In this document: positions 1-5,996 of the stretch, piece after piece
Layout: the number at the start of each line of letters is the position of its first letter
How positions within the stretch are numbered: the first letter of the stretch is position 1
Source of the DNA: Candidatus Bathyarchaeota archaeon
GTDB taxonomy: Archaea; Thermoproteota; Bathyarchaeia; Bathyarchaeales; Bathycorpusculaceae
DNA length: 6,668 nt
Reading direction: 5' to 3'
NCBI GenBank assembly: GCA_018396935.1
Contig: JAGTRA010000055.1
Coordinates: 1 to 6,668, forward strand
Notes under the pieces: model-generated
Database searches by the model: none
The model's input: only the letters and a program-made list of their open reading frames with translations
What the model was told of the DNA's origin: nothing
Translations under genes and position numbers: made by a program

Positions 1-969
1 GCTTTTACAGGAGAGGAGATATGGGTTACTGAACCATTCACTAACGCTTGGGGAATGTATGATGAAACTGGTGCAGCAGCCTACGAAATATTCTATACTA
101 TGGCGTATGACGGTATGATCCACGCTTATGACATTAAAACAGGTAGGCATCTATGGGACTATTATACTGGAAGCGCTGGTTATGAAACTCCATATGGTCA
201 TTGGCCATTTTACGTAATTAATGGATGGGCTATAGCTGACGGAAAGATTTTCGCCGCTACAGGAGAGCATTCCCCAGACTCTCCTTTGATGCGTGGGTAT
301 AGACTTCATGTAGTTGATGCCTTCACAGGAAAGCCTGTTTGGAATATCTCAGGATACTGGATGTTTCCAGCTGTAGCCGAAGGGTATCTTGTGGTATTAA
401 ATGGCTATGATATGCAGATATATTGCTTCGGCAAGGGCAAAACAAAAGTAACCGTCGAAGCCCCATCAATAGCCGTCACCAAGGGTTCGAGCGTCGTTAT
501 ACGTGGTAAAGTTCTCGATGATTCCCCAGCTCTAAAGGGCACGCCCTGCGTGGCTGATGAAGACATGACCCCTTGGATAGAGTACTTGCTTATGCAGAAG
601 CCCATGCCACAAAAGGTTAAGGGTGTGGTAGTTCAGCTTTATGCGATACTATCTAACGGTACAGCAATATATATAGGGGAAACGATAACTGATCCACTTA
701 ACGGCGGAATTTTCAGTTACCTTTGGACTCCACCAGACGAGGGAGTATATACAATAACTGCCGTATTCCCGGGCACAAAATCTTATTGGGAGTCATGTGA
801 TTCAACAGCTATAGGGGTAGTCCCGGCTGCAGAGACGCAGCAGCCAGAAGTTATTAAGCAGGAAGCACCTACATATACAGTTGTAGACATTATGATAATC
901 ATTGGAGTAATCATCGCTATAGCTATAGGCATAGCCAACTTATACACTGTAAGGAAATCCAAAAAGTAA
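1..969 (+). CDS. PQQ-like beta-propeller surface protein with Ig-like domain and C-terminal membrane anchor (5' partial)
   Basis: The frame is open from base 1 to the TAA at 967-969, so the true start lies left of the window; 322 residues are visible. Residues 1-142 carry PQQ-type propeller blades, recognisable by repeated signatures such as AFTGEEIW, AYDIKTGRHLW and VVDAFTGKPVW, in which a D-x-x-TG-x-x-W core ends each blade. Residues about 146-274 look like one Ig-like beta-sandwich, ending in a run of the type YLWTPPDEGVYTITAVFPG. A Pro/Glu/Gln-rich linker follows (about 275-291), then one hydrophobic helix (about 294-314) and a basic tail RKSKK. Known family: such archaeal proteins are exported and anchored with the propeller outside the cell. 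Inference: a surface scaffold or binding protein; PQQ cofactor use is not implied by the repeats. No enzyme motif is visible. A T-run follows the gene. Confidence 0.85.
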   Translation, partial: AFTGEEIWVTEPFTNAWGMYDETGAAAYEIFYTMAYDGMIHAYDIKTGRHLWDYYTGSAGYETPYGHWPFYVINGWAIADGKIFAATGEHSPDSPLMRGYRLHVVDAFTGKPVWNISGYWMFPAVAEGYLVVLNGYDMQIYCFGKGKTKVTVEAPSIAVTKGSSVVIRGKVLDDSPALKGTPCVADEDMTPWIEYLLMQKPMPQKVKGVVVQLYAILSNGTAIYIGETITDPLNGGIFSYLWTPPDEGVYTITAVFPGTKSYWESCDSTAIGVVPAAETQQPEVIKQEAPTYTVVDIMIIIGVIIAIAIGIANLYTVRKSKK

Positions 970-990
970 ATGTTTAGACACTTCGTCTCC

Positions 991-1000
991 TCTCTTTTTT
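991..1000 (+). terminator. T-run terminator after the propeller gene
   Basis: A pyrimidine stretch TCTCTTTTTT starts 22 bases after the stop codon of the propeller gene. Archaeal RNA polymerase commonly ends at such T-runs without a hairpin. No convincing stem was found beside it. Confidence 0.4.
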
Positions 1001-1032
1001 AATTGAGTTAAGTAGAGCATAGATAATTTGTA

Positions 1033-1084
1033 ACAAATCATTCTCCAAGGAAAATGTGTCGAAGTACATTAAGGTGATTAGAGA
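1033..1084 (+). pseudogene. Possible decayed N-terminus of the metallophosphoesterase (motif I remnant)
   Basis: In the same plus-strand frame as the C-terminal half at 1201-1503, this stretch reads T-N-H-S-P-R-K and continues to the presumed inversion edge. Family members have S-D-T-H followed by a short Pro/Arg-rich turn, and 18-19 residues between that His and the V-D of the next strand. Rebuilding the gene with 1085-1200 turned around gives 19 residues, which fits. However, the Asp and Thr are not preserved, and in-frame stops (TAA at 1024-1026, TGA at 1075-1077) interrupt the frame. The frame and spacing support this reading; the residue match alone is weak. Confidence 0.3.
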
Positions 1085-1200
1085 GTTATCCATATTTCCA
1101 TAAACCGTGAGAACCGGTGCCATCCCCTCCAATTTCTCTACAACAGAGAAATCAACCAAATCACCAGCATGAATTATAAAATCAACACCCCAAATAAGCT
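1085..1200 (-). pseudogene. Inverted middle segment of YfcE-type metallophosphoesterase
   Basis: Read on the minus strand, this segment gives WGVDFIIHAGDLVDF and then APVLTVYGNMDN. These are the second and third metal-binding blocks (G-D and G-N-x-D) of the MJ0936/YfcE calcineurin-like phosphodiesterase family. The family match stops sharply after GNMDN at about 1085: further downstream on the minus strand the frame runs to a stop at 974-976 with no family resemblance. Upstream, resemblance is lost before L-I-W-G at about 1198. The missing continuation (E-V-R-G-R-L-P...) starts on the opposite strand at 1201. The piece has no start codon or terminus of its own and should not make a working enzyme. 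Confidence 0.8.
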
Positions 1201-1503
1201 GAGGTTCGTGGGCGCCTTCCGAAGAGGAATTCTGTAAAAGTTTTTGGTTGGAGGGTTGGCGTTATGCATGATCCTGGTGTTCTTCATGGTGTTAGGAAGA
1301 TGTTAGAAGTTGCCAAGGAAAATGGTTTTAATGTTCTTGTCTATGGGCATACTCATCATCCAAGTGTAAGGTGGGAGGGTAGGGTTTTACTTATCAACCC
1401 GGGAAGCCCCACAGCTCCCGTTCCTCCTTTTATAACAAAGCCTACAGTCGCATTGTTGAGGGTGTATGAAGAGAAAATGCTGCCTGAAATAGTCCCTATT
1501 TAA
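1201..1503 (+). pseudogene. C-terminal half of YfcE-type metallophosphoesterase
   Basis: The plus-strand frame reads EVRGRLPKRN, then GWRVGVMHDPGVLHG, then the strongly conserved VYGHTHHPSV and LLINPGSPTAPVPP, and stops at 1501-1503. G-H-T-H supplies metal ligands in the calcineurin-like fold, and N-P-G-S is the family's C-terminal signature. In intact relatives, V-M-H-D is usually V/I-x-H-G, so the Gly after that His is replaced by Asp. The first ATG in frame is at 1264-1266, but starting there would omit the N-terminal metal sites (DTH, GD, GND), so any product would be inactive. Family role: a Mn/Ni-type phosphodiesterase of about 160-170 residues, cytosolic. The rest of the gene is the inverted segment to its left. 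Automatic annotation would probably call only 1264-1503. Confidence 0.82.
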
Positions 1504-1566
1504 GGGTGTAGACTTTCACTTTAACTTATCTCTCTCCCCTTTCTAGTTAATCCGTTTCGCAGCCAC

Positions 1567-1574
1567 TTTTAAAA
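1567..1574 (+). promoter_or_regulatory. TATA-like box upstream of the four-cysteine protein gene
   Basis: TTTTAAAA is centred about 37 bases before the ATG at 1608. A start of transcription about 26 bases downstream (near 1597) would leave a short leader of about 11 bases that just includes the GGTGGT ribosome binding site at 1599-1604. A pyrimidine-rich stretch at 1530-1545 separates it from the preceding pseudogene. Confidence 0.5.
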
Positions 1575-1607
1575 AGGAGGATAAATAAACCGCTTATTGG
1601 TGGTAGC

Positions 1608-1757
1608 ATGGTTGATAATGTTGAAAAATGTAGAAACCCTTGGAATAAGGATTGTAAGGGAAGCGATATTGAGGTTTACATCCTTTTTAAGGGTGATAAG
1701 CTGCCCATATGTAGGGATTGTTGGAGCAAAATTGCTGAAGAAAACTTGGAGTGGTGA
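1608..1757 (+). CDS. Small four-cysteine (zinc-knuckle-like) protein, 49 residues
   Basis: ATG at 1608, TGA at 1755-1757. GGTGGT three bases before the ATG and a TATA-like box further upstream support the start. The protein has Cys8, Cys16, Cys35 and Cys38: a C-x7-C pair near the N-terminus and a C-R-D-C pair near the C-terminus, with a predicted beta hairpin (IEVYILFKGDKLPIC) between them. That arrangement is typical of a single zinc-binding ribbon or treble clef. I do not recognise a named family, and no function can be assigned; nucleic-acid or protein binding would be usual for such folds. The next gene starts 7 bases after its stop and its ribosome binding site overlaps the stop, so the two are probably translated from one message. 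A longer open frame at 1597-2010 overlaps it in another phase, but its first part is a shadow of this gene. Confidence 0.68.
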   Translation: MVDNVEKCRNPWNKDCKGSDIEVYILFKGDKLPICRDCWSKIAEENLEW

Positions 1758-1764
1758 TAAGTTT

Positions 1765-2010
1765 ATGGCATTTAACTTAAATATAGCTAGGGCTTTTCTC
1801 GGTAAGAACGTTAACATATACTTGAAGGATGGCTCTGTAATAATAAATGTGAAATTGACAGATTTAGAGAGTTGCGATTCTGAGGGAAAAGCCTCTATTA
1901 AATGCACACCTTATGGTGAGGATAAGGTTTTTACAGTACCTTTAAGAAAAATCGCTTGGGTTAAACCTGTAGATTTAAGCTTAATCCAGACTTTAGGTGG
2001 ATGCGGCTAG
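1765..2010 (+). CDS. Small protein with possible Sm-like beta-barrel, 81 residues
   Basis: The chosen start is ATG 1765-1767, because GGTGAT (1753-1758) precedes it by six bases and the upstream part of the open frame is covered by the 49-residue gene. The protein begins MAFNLNIARAFLGKNVNIYL and continues K-D-G-S-V-I-I-N-V-K-L. A helix followed by L-G-K-x-V-x-I-x-L-K-D-G-S resembles the Sm1 block of archaeal LSm proteins. The second half (ASIKC, then DKVFTVPLRKIAWVKPV) is beta-rich but lacks a clear Sm2 motif (R-G), so the assignment is tentative; another SH3-like barrel is equally possible. It has no signal peptide or membrane segment. It probably shares a message with the four-cysteine protein gene before it; purA follows after 93 bases with its own TATA-like box. 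Confidence 0.72.
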   Translation: MAFNLNIARAFLGKNVNIYLKDGSVIINVKLTDLESCDSEGKASIKCTPYGEDKVFTVPLRKIAWVKPVDLSLIQTLGGCG

Positions 2011-2058
2011 TGTTTTGCATACTTTTTGAAGCGAAATGTTACTCAATTATGGAGCAAC

Positions 2059-2067
2059 CTTAAATAG
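2059..2067 (+). promoter_or_regulatory. TATA-like box upstream of purA
   Basis: CTTAAATAG is centred about 41 bases before the purA ATG. The expected transcription start near 2089 leaves a leader of about 15 bases containing TGATGATC (2092-2099), a partial match to the anti-Shine-Dalgarno end. A T5 run at 2023-2027 just after the upstream gene could end its transcript. Both suggest purA is transcribed separately. Confidence 0.45.
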
Positions 2068-2103
2068 ACTGTTTGTGTTTTCATTGGGCTTTGATGATCT
2101 AGT

Positions 2104-3102
2104 ATGCCATGCACCGCTGTAGTTGGAGCTTTTTGGGGCGACGAAGGTAAGGGGAAAATAGTTTCATACCTAGCTTTAAAGGATAAAATAGACATATGCG
2201 TCAGAACAGGCTCTGTTAATGCTGCTCACACCGTTTGGATCAACGGCAATCGATACGCATTACATATGGTTCCTTCAGCCTTTGTCTATGATAAATGTCG
2301 TCTGCTAATAGGCGCTGGTGCGAACGTTCATGTTGCAAAGTTTCTAGAGGAAGTTGAGGTTACAAATGTTAAGGACCGCATAGGCGTAGACTATCAGGCA
2401 TCAATAATTGAGGAAAAACATGCCATACAGGATAAAACAAGCGCCCATTTAAGGGGAATAGGTACAACTGGTTGGGGTGTTGGCCCCGCTATTGAAGAAA
2501 GAGTTCGTAGAACAGCTAAGCTTGCTAAGGATATTCCTGAACTTCAACCTTATTTGGCTGATGTACCCTTAGAGGTTAATGAAGCAATAGACTCTGGTAA
2601 AAACGTGTTGTTGGAGGGTACTCAGGGTTTCCTTCTATCCCTATACTACGGGACATATCCCTACGTTACTGGTCGAGATACGAGCGCGTCGGCTATATGC
2701 TCAGAGGCCGGTGTTGGTCCGACAAAAGTTGATGAAGTTTTAATTGTTTTTAAGTCCTTTATAACCCGCGTGGGTGCTGGTCCATTGCCTGGAGAAATTC
2801 CTAGAGAAGAGGCTATTAAGCGTGGGTGGTTTGAGGTGGCCGCTGGAACTGGTCGTGAAAGACGTGCTGCTCCCTTTAATTTTGAATTAGCTAAGAGGTC
2901 AGTTATGGTTAATGGAGCAACTAAGGCTGCATTAACGAAGCTGGATGTATTGTATCCAGAATGCAAAGGTGTAAAGTCCTACGATGAACTTCCAAGCGAA
3001 GCTAAGAGATTTATCGAGGATATTGAAAATAAATTAAAAATCCCAGTGGTGCTTATAGGGACAGGGCCTGGAGTCTTCGATATGATTGATCGTAGAGAGT
3101 GA
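2104..3102 (+). CDS. purA: Adenylosuccinate synthetase, archaeal short form
   Basis: The enzyme catalyses GTP-dependent ligation of L-aspartate to IMP, giving adenylosuccinate, the first committed step to AMP; it is cytosolic. The 332 residues match archaeal PurA length (bacterial and eukaryotic forms are about 430). Visible motifs: the P-loop-like GDEGKGK at 12-18 with catalytic Asp13; N-A-A-H-T-V with catalytic His42; GIGTTGWGVGPA for the IMP-phosphate loop; LEGTQG and GTYPYVTGRDTSAS; RVGAGPLPGE; GTGRERR, the loop that contacts IMP and aspartate; TKLDVL and GTGPG near the C-terminus for guanine recognition. The start is fixed by the family N-terminus M-P-C-T-A-V-V-G. Small departures: NAAHT where NAGHT is usual, and Trp in the GTTGxG loop where Arg or Ser is common. 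Key acid, base and nucleotide motifs are intact, so the gene should be functional. No other purine gene lies in the window. Confidence 0.96.
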   Translation: MPCTAVVGAFWGDEGKGKIVSYLALKDKIDICVRTGSVNAAHTVWINGNRYALHMVPSAFVYDKCRLLIGAGANVHVAKFLEEVEVTNVKDRIGVDYQASIIEEKHAIQDKTSAHLRGIGTTGWGVGPAIEERVRRTAKLAKDIPELQPYLADVPLEVNEAIDSGKNVLLEGTQGFLLSLYYGTYPYVTGRDTSASAICSEAGVGPTKVDEVLIVFKSFITRVGAGPLPGEIPREEAIKRGWFEVAAGTGRERRAAPFNFELAKRSVMVNGATKAALTKLDVLYPECKGVKSYDELPSEAKRFIEDIENKLKIPVVLIGTGPGVFDMIDRRE

Positions 3103-3110
3103 AACATTAG

Positions 3111-3119
3111 CCTTTTTTG
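3111..3119 (+). terminator. T-run terminator after purA
   Basis: CCTTTTTTG begins eight bases after the purA stop codon. A six-T run so close to the end of a gene fits archaeal T-tract termination; no strong hairpin is seen. Confidence 0.45.
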
Positions 3120-3127
3120 TCAAATAA

Positions 3128-3137
3128 CCTTAATTAT
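3128..3137 (+). promoter_or_regulatory. Possible TATA-like box for the first transporter
   Basis: CCTTAATTAT lies about 55 bases before the TTG chosen as start of the first transporter, which would leave a leader of about 30 bases. No clear ribosome binding site is seen before that TTG, so this assignment is weak. Confidence 0.28.
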
Positions 3138-3190
3138 TCAACTACCATCTCTCTAATGTCGGTTTCAGCTCGAGGCTGTGTGAATTAAAG

Positions 3191-3787
3191 TTGTTAACTT
3201 GTTTAAGATTTAAGTCTATCTTCCAGGTTCTTAGTAGGGATTTAAAGTTCATTTTTATGTCAAACTTTGTGGGAGCTTTTGGAGATGGCTTATATTCATA
3301 CCTATTACCCCACTACATGAGCCTAGCGCTGGGCGCCAGCTCAAGTGAGATAGGCATCCTTTACACGGTGACAGCTCTCGCCTCGGTTATAACCTTGATG
3401 ATCGCTGGGATAATCGCTGATCGCTATGATCGCAAGAAAATCATAATCGCCGCTTGGCTTGTATGGCTTCCCGTGCCTCTCATGTTCTCTCTGGCTAAAA
3501 ATTGGCTTCAAATGTTGCCAGGAATGATTTTATATGGCTTCTGGCTAAGTGGTCCAACGGGCACGGCTTATGTCGTCACCGCAGCTGATAAGAGCCAATT
3601 AACTTTAACATTCACAATACTATCCTCTTCTTGGTCTCTGGGTTATATATTCTCTCCAGCCTTAGGCGGTTACCTAGCTGAAAAGTACGGTATGCATCTT
3701 GTCTTTCATTTAGCCTTTATACTGTATTTGGCAGCTCTCCTTCTACTATTTCCCATAGGTAGCCAGTTAGTGGAAAAAAAGCGCTGA
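3191..3787 (+). CDS. Major facilitator superfamily transporter, N-terminal six-helix half (frameshifted)
   Basis: The frame begins with TTG at 3191 and ends at TGA 3785-3787, giving 198 residues. A short basic N-terminus (to about residue 20) precedes helix 1 (FIFMSNFVGAFGDGLYSYLL). Loop 2-3 carries the family signature G-I-I-A-D-R-Y-D-R-K-K at 73-83 (motif A, G-x-x-x-D-R-x-x-R-R/K), with the acidic and basic residues present. Six helices end near residue 190. This is exactly half of a normal 12-helix MFS protein; the other half continues one frame over, beginning at the seven-A run 3774-3780. Removing one A joins V-E-K to S-A-E-S-Q-P-S-F-L-E, a natural central-loop sequence, and gives a protein of about 388 residues. 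ATG 3257 would start inside helix 1, so TTG is preferred. The substrate is unknown; the context gives no clue. Confidence 0.8.
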   Translation: MLTCLRFKSIFQVLSRDLKFIFMSNFVGAFGDGLYSYLLPHYMSLALGASSSEIGILYTVTALASVITLMIAGIIADRYDRKKIIIAAWLVWLPVPLMFSLAKNWLQMLPGMILYGFWLSGPTGTAYVVTAADKSQLTLTFTILSSSWSLGYIFSPALGGYLAEKYGMHLVFHLAFILYLAALLLLFPIGSQLVEKKR

Positions 3788-4355
3788 ATCACAGCCATCT
3801 TTTTTGGAAATATTAAAATCTCGCATGCTGGTATTTCTGTCCATATTCTTCGCAGCTTTAATGTTTACTTTACTGATGATTCGTCCGTTTATTCCAAAGT
3901 TTTTAAGCGAGACTTATGGTTACGGAGACTTTGAAATAGGATTATTTGGCTCAATATCATTTGCTGGATCTGTGATTTTGGGAATATTACTTGGTAAACT
4001 TGGCGACAAATTAGGTAAGTCATACTCTCTTGCAATATCTATGAGCATCTACAGCGTATCAATCCTCATATTATTGACATCTGGAGGGTGTAGCCTTCTG
4101 GCACTATCTGCCTTCCTTTCAGGAGTTTCATACATAAGTTGGTCTCTTATGAGCGCCATCATAGGACCATTAGCTCCTGAATCAGCTAGAGCCCGATGGA
4201 TATCCGTGCCTCAAACAATAAGCATGGCTGTATCCTTTATGGCACCATATGTCGGCGGTATCCTTTACGGTTTATGGGCTCCTCTTCCATTTATAGTCAC
4301 CATAGTTTCATGTATAACCATGGCGGTAATTGCGCTCTGCAAAATGAAGTTGTAG
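3780..4355 (+). CDS. Major facilitator superfamily transporter, C-terminal six-helix half (frameshifted)
   Basis: The frame is open from 3771 and stops at 4353-4355; the listed start is where it would join the N-terminal half. If translated alone, the first candidate is TTG 3804, but no ribosome binding site precedes it (the sequence there is CCATCTTTTT), which argues against a separate gene. From residue L of L-V-F-L-S-I-F-F the protein shows six hydrophobic helices, with the repeat copy of motif A as GKLGDKLGKS in the loop between helices 8 and 9. Pro-rich turns (MAPYVGGILYGLW) close the bundle. Together with the preceding half it forms one transporter of normal length. Either the gene is broken, a homopolymer was misread, or slippage on the A-run restores the frame at low level. 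Short T-runs follow the stop (4365-4391). Confidence 0.78.
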   Translation, partial: SAESQPSFLEILKSRMLVFLSIFFAALMFTLLMIRPFIPKFLSETYGYGDFEIGLFGSISFAGSVILGILLGKLGDKLGKSYSLAISMSIYSVSILILLTSGGCSLLALSAFLSGVSYISWSLMSAIIGPLAPESARARWISVPQTISMAVSFMAPYVGGILYGLWAPLPFIVTIVSCITMAVIALCKMKL

Positions 4356-4429
4356 CTTGATATTGCTTTTCACAGTTTCTCAATCATTTTTAATCTTCTG
4401 TTATGAAACAGTCCGCACGATTAGTTTGA

Positions 4430-4438
4430 AATATAAAA
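4430..4438 (+). promoter_or_regulatory. TATA-like box upstream of the second transporter
   Basis: AATATAAAA is the best TATA match in the window. Its centre at about 4434 predicts a transcription start near 4459, right at or just before the candidate start codons of the transporter gene (TTG 4457 or TTG 4472). This implies a very short leader or none. Confidence 0.5.
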
Positions 4439-4471
4439 CAATACAATACCTTAATTTTGACAAGGTGTAAG

Positions 4472-5710
4472 TTGCTGGAGGAAAGTTTTAAAGCTATGCT
4501 TTTAGGTTTTCCAGCCATGTGGCAAATAGGCTTCTTTGTACATGAGATGGCTTATGGATTGCTCTCCGTATTCATTCCACTATACATCATTAGCATCGGC
4601 GGGTCCCTGCTTGATGTAGGGTTGATAGTGTCCATTGCTACTCTCGTAGCTATCCCAGCCTCCCTCTTTTGGGGCTATATTTGCGATAAAACTATGCGAT
4701 ATAAACGCTACATCTTAACATCATTTATTGCATTATCAATAATACTTTACCTTCTTACGCTCACTAAGGATAAAACTCTATTCATGCTTCTATACATAGT
4801 TATGAGCATTTTCCATGTTGCACATGAGCCGCCTAAAAATGTTTTAATATCCGAGTTGTACTCGCGTGGTGAATGGGAAAAATCCTTTGCCTTTTATGAA
4901 GGCTTTACTGAAATAGGCTGGTTAATAGGTTTGATTTTCGGAGTATTTGCTTATAGCTTCAACTCTAATTCAGCAACCATACTCATAATATGTAGCTTTT
5001 TAAATTTTCTAGCCTTCATTTCATCCATCTTCCTGGTTACAGATCCTATATTAATTCTTGAGCGTGGACTGGTACGCATAGAGAGAATTACGAATTTCGC
5101 CTGTAGAGGCTTAACAATAGCTTCCAAAGTTTTGAGCGGCTTACGTGTAACTGAAAACTTGATAAAAGAAAACCTCACGTTTTTCTGTGTAGGCTTAATG
5201 CTCTTTGCCTTCGCTTCAAGCACACTTTTTACGCCTTTACCAATATTTTTAGCTCAAAACTTACAATTAAGTACAAGTATGGTTTACTTAGTCTACGTTT
5301 TAAACTCATGCTCAGCCGCATTTGGCTACTGCTTAGCAGGTAGAAAAGCTGGGATATGTAAGGAGGAAACTTACTTGCAAAAAATAGTCATGTTGAGAAG
5401 CATCCTAGTTTTCCTCCTGTTTATAATCACTATTATTGGGCTTCATACAGTGGCATTCGTTGCCTTAATATTAGCTTTAATGGGGCTCACATACGCCTTG
5501 TACCACATTTATGCTCTCTCTATATCAATGGAGCTTATTCCAGCGGGTAAGGCTGGATTATTCGACTCCTTAGTGAGTCTAGGAAGCGCTATAGGCGCCT
5601 ATCTTGGGCCATCAACCGCGCAGATATTTGGCTTTACATTCACGTTTGTTTTATCAGGAATAGTCTTCTTTTCGGCGTATATATCATTTAAAGCGTCATT
5701 AAGGAGATAA
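4472..5710 (+). CDS. Major facilitator superfamily transporter, intact 12-helix protein
   Basis: About 412 residues from TTG 4472, stopping with TAA at 5708-5710. TTG 4472 is chosen because AAGGTG (4462-4467) sits four bases before it and the predicted transcription start is near 4459; TTG 4457 (five residues longer, nearly leaderless) and ATG 4496 (GGAGG 14 bases upstream) are alternatives. After a short cytoplasmic N-terminus, helices 1-2 lead to a degenerate motif A, W-G-Y-I-C-D-K-T-M-R-Y-K-R. The D and the basic residues are kept. The loop after helix 4 reads HVAHEPPKNVLISEL, where helix-5-side residues often shape substrate specificity. A long basic central loop (about residues 190-235) joins the halves, and six more helices follow. 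It is a secondary transporter in the cell membrane; the substrate cannot be told. It is not a simple duplicate of the split transporter upstream, since motif A and loop sequences differ, but the pair may be functionally linked by position. Confidence 0.85.
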   Translation: MLEESFKAMLLGFPAMWQIGFFVHEMAYGLLSVFIPLYIISIGGSLLDVGLIVSIATLVAIPASLFWGYICDKTMRYKRYILTSFIALSIILYLLTLTKDKTLFMLLYIVMSIFHVAHEPPKNVLISELYSRGEWEKSFAFYEGFTEIGWLIGLIFGVFAYSFNSNSATILIICSFLNFLAFISSIFLVTDPILILERGLVRIERITNFACRGLTIASKVLSGLRVTENLIKENLTFFCVGLMLFAFASSTLFTPLPIFLAQNLQLSTSMVYLVYVLNSCSAAFGYCLAGRKAGICKEETYLQKIVMLRSILVFLLFIITIIGLHTVAFVALILALMGLTYALYHIYALSISMELIPAGKAGLFDSLVSLGSAIGAYLGPSTAQIFGFTFTFVLSGIVFFSAYISFKASLRR

Positions 5711-5865
5711 CTTGGAAAAAGAGTTATTCGCATCTGATACCGTGATGTCTCTAACTATCTTGGGATCTAGCAAAGTTTTTAAGCACGAGATGTATAGGCG
5801 ATTTTTGAAGATGAAAAAGGAAAATACGCCTCTTTGGTTGTTGATATTTTTGGGGGGAGATCTAC

Positions 5866-5934
5866 ATGTCAAAGAAGGGAAAGAAGAAGGCTGAAGAAAA
5901 GAAAGCTGAAGAAAGTAAAACAGCATCCAAGTAA
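5866..5934 (+). CDS. 22-residue Lys/Glu/Ala-rich microprotein
   Basis: ATG at 5866, TAA at 5932-5934. The protein begins MSKKGKKKAEEKKAEE and ends T-A-S-K: 9 Lys and 4 Glu in 22 residues, with no hydrophobic side chain beyond Met and Ala. The support is the ribosome binding site: GGGGGGAG at 5852-5859 ends six bases before the ATG, the strongest in the window. TTTTTAAG at 5776-5783 could be its TATA box. Such charged sequences resemble the disordered basic tails of archaeal ribosomal or RNA-binding proteins, so this could be a true tiny protein or the surviving 5' end of a longer gene. After the stop, the sequence turns A/T-rich with T-runs and no coding continuation was found in other frames. 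Function unknown. The 155 bases between the transporter and this gene show no other supportable feature. Confidence 0.5.
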   Translation: MSKKGKKKAEEKKAEESKTASK

Positions 5935-5975
5935 ATTCATAGCGATATTTTAACCAAAATCCAAAATAACCCCCG

Positions 5976-5996
5976 CTTTTTCTATCGCCTTTTTAT
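5976..5996 (+). terminator. Double T-run after the microprotein gene
   Basis: Two T5 runs (5977-5981 and 5990-5994) lie 43-62 bases downstream of the microprotein stop. They fit archaeal T-tract termination, although the same bases could instead be Lys codons of a short minus-strand frame at 5950-6033. Confidence 0.28.

Noticed and set aside
974..1159. Minus-strand frame treated as a 61-residue gene starting at TTG
   Set aside because: Only the part above about 1085 resembles a protein family, and that resemblance continues upstream past the TTG; it is a displaced segment of the phosphoesterase, not a gene with its own start.
1075..1210. Invertible phase-variation switch
   Set aside because: The flanks of the inverted segment show no matching inverted repeats, and no recombinase gene is present in the window.
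1597..1764. Upstream extension of the possible Sm-like gene (longer frame from 1597)
   Set aside because: It overlaps the 49-residue four-cysteine gene, which has its own promoter and ribosome binding site, and ATG 1765 has a well-placed GGTGAT.
2661..2966. Minus-strand open frame of 101 residues inside purA
   Set aside because: Complementary shadow of a strongly conserved coding region; no start signal or family resemblance.
3191..5710. Two-component (heteromeric) transporter made from the two MFS genes
   Set aside because: Each locus by itself accounts for a full 12-helix protein once the A7 frameshift is allowed, so there is no need for a mixed complex.
5712..5894. 60-residue plus-strand frame from TTG just after the second transporter
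   Set aside because: No ribosome binding site placed for it, no recognisable protein features, and it overlaps the microprotein that has a strong site.
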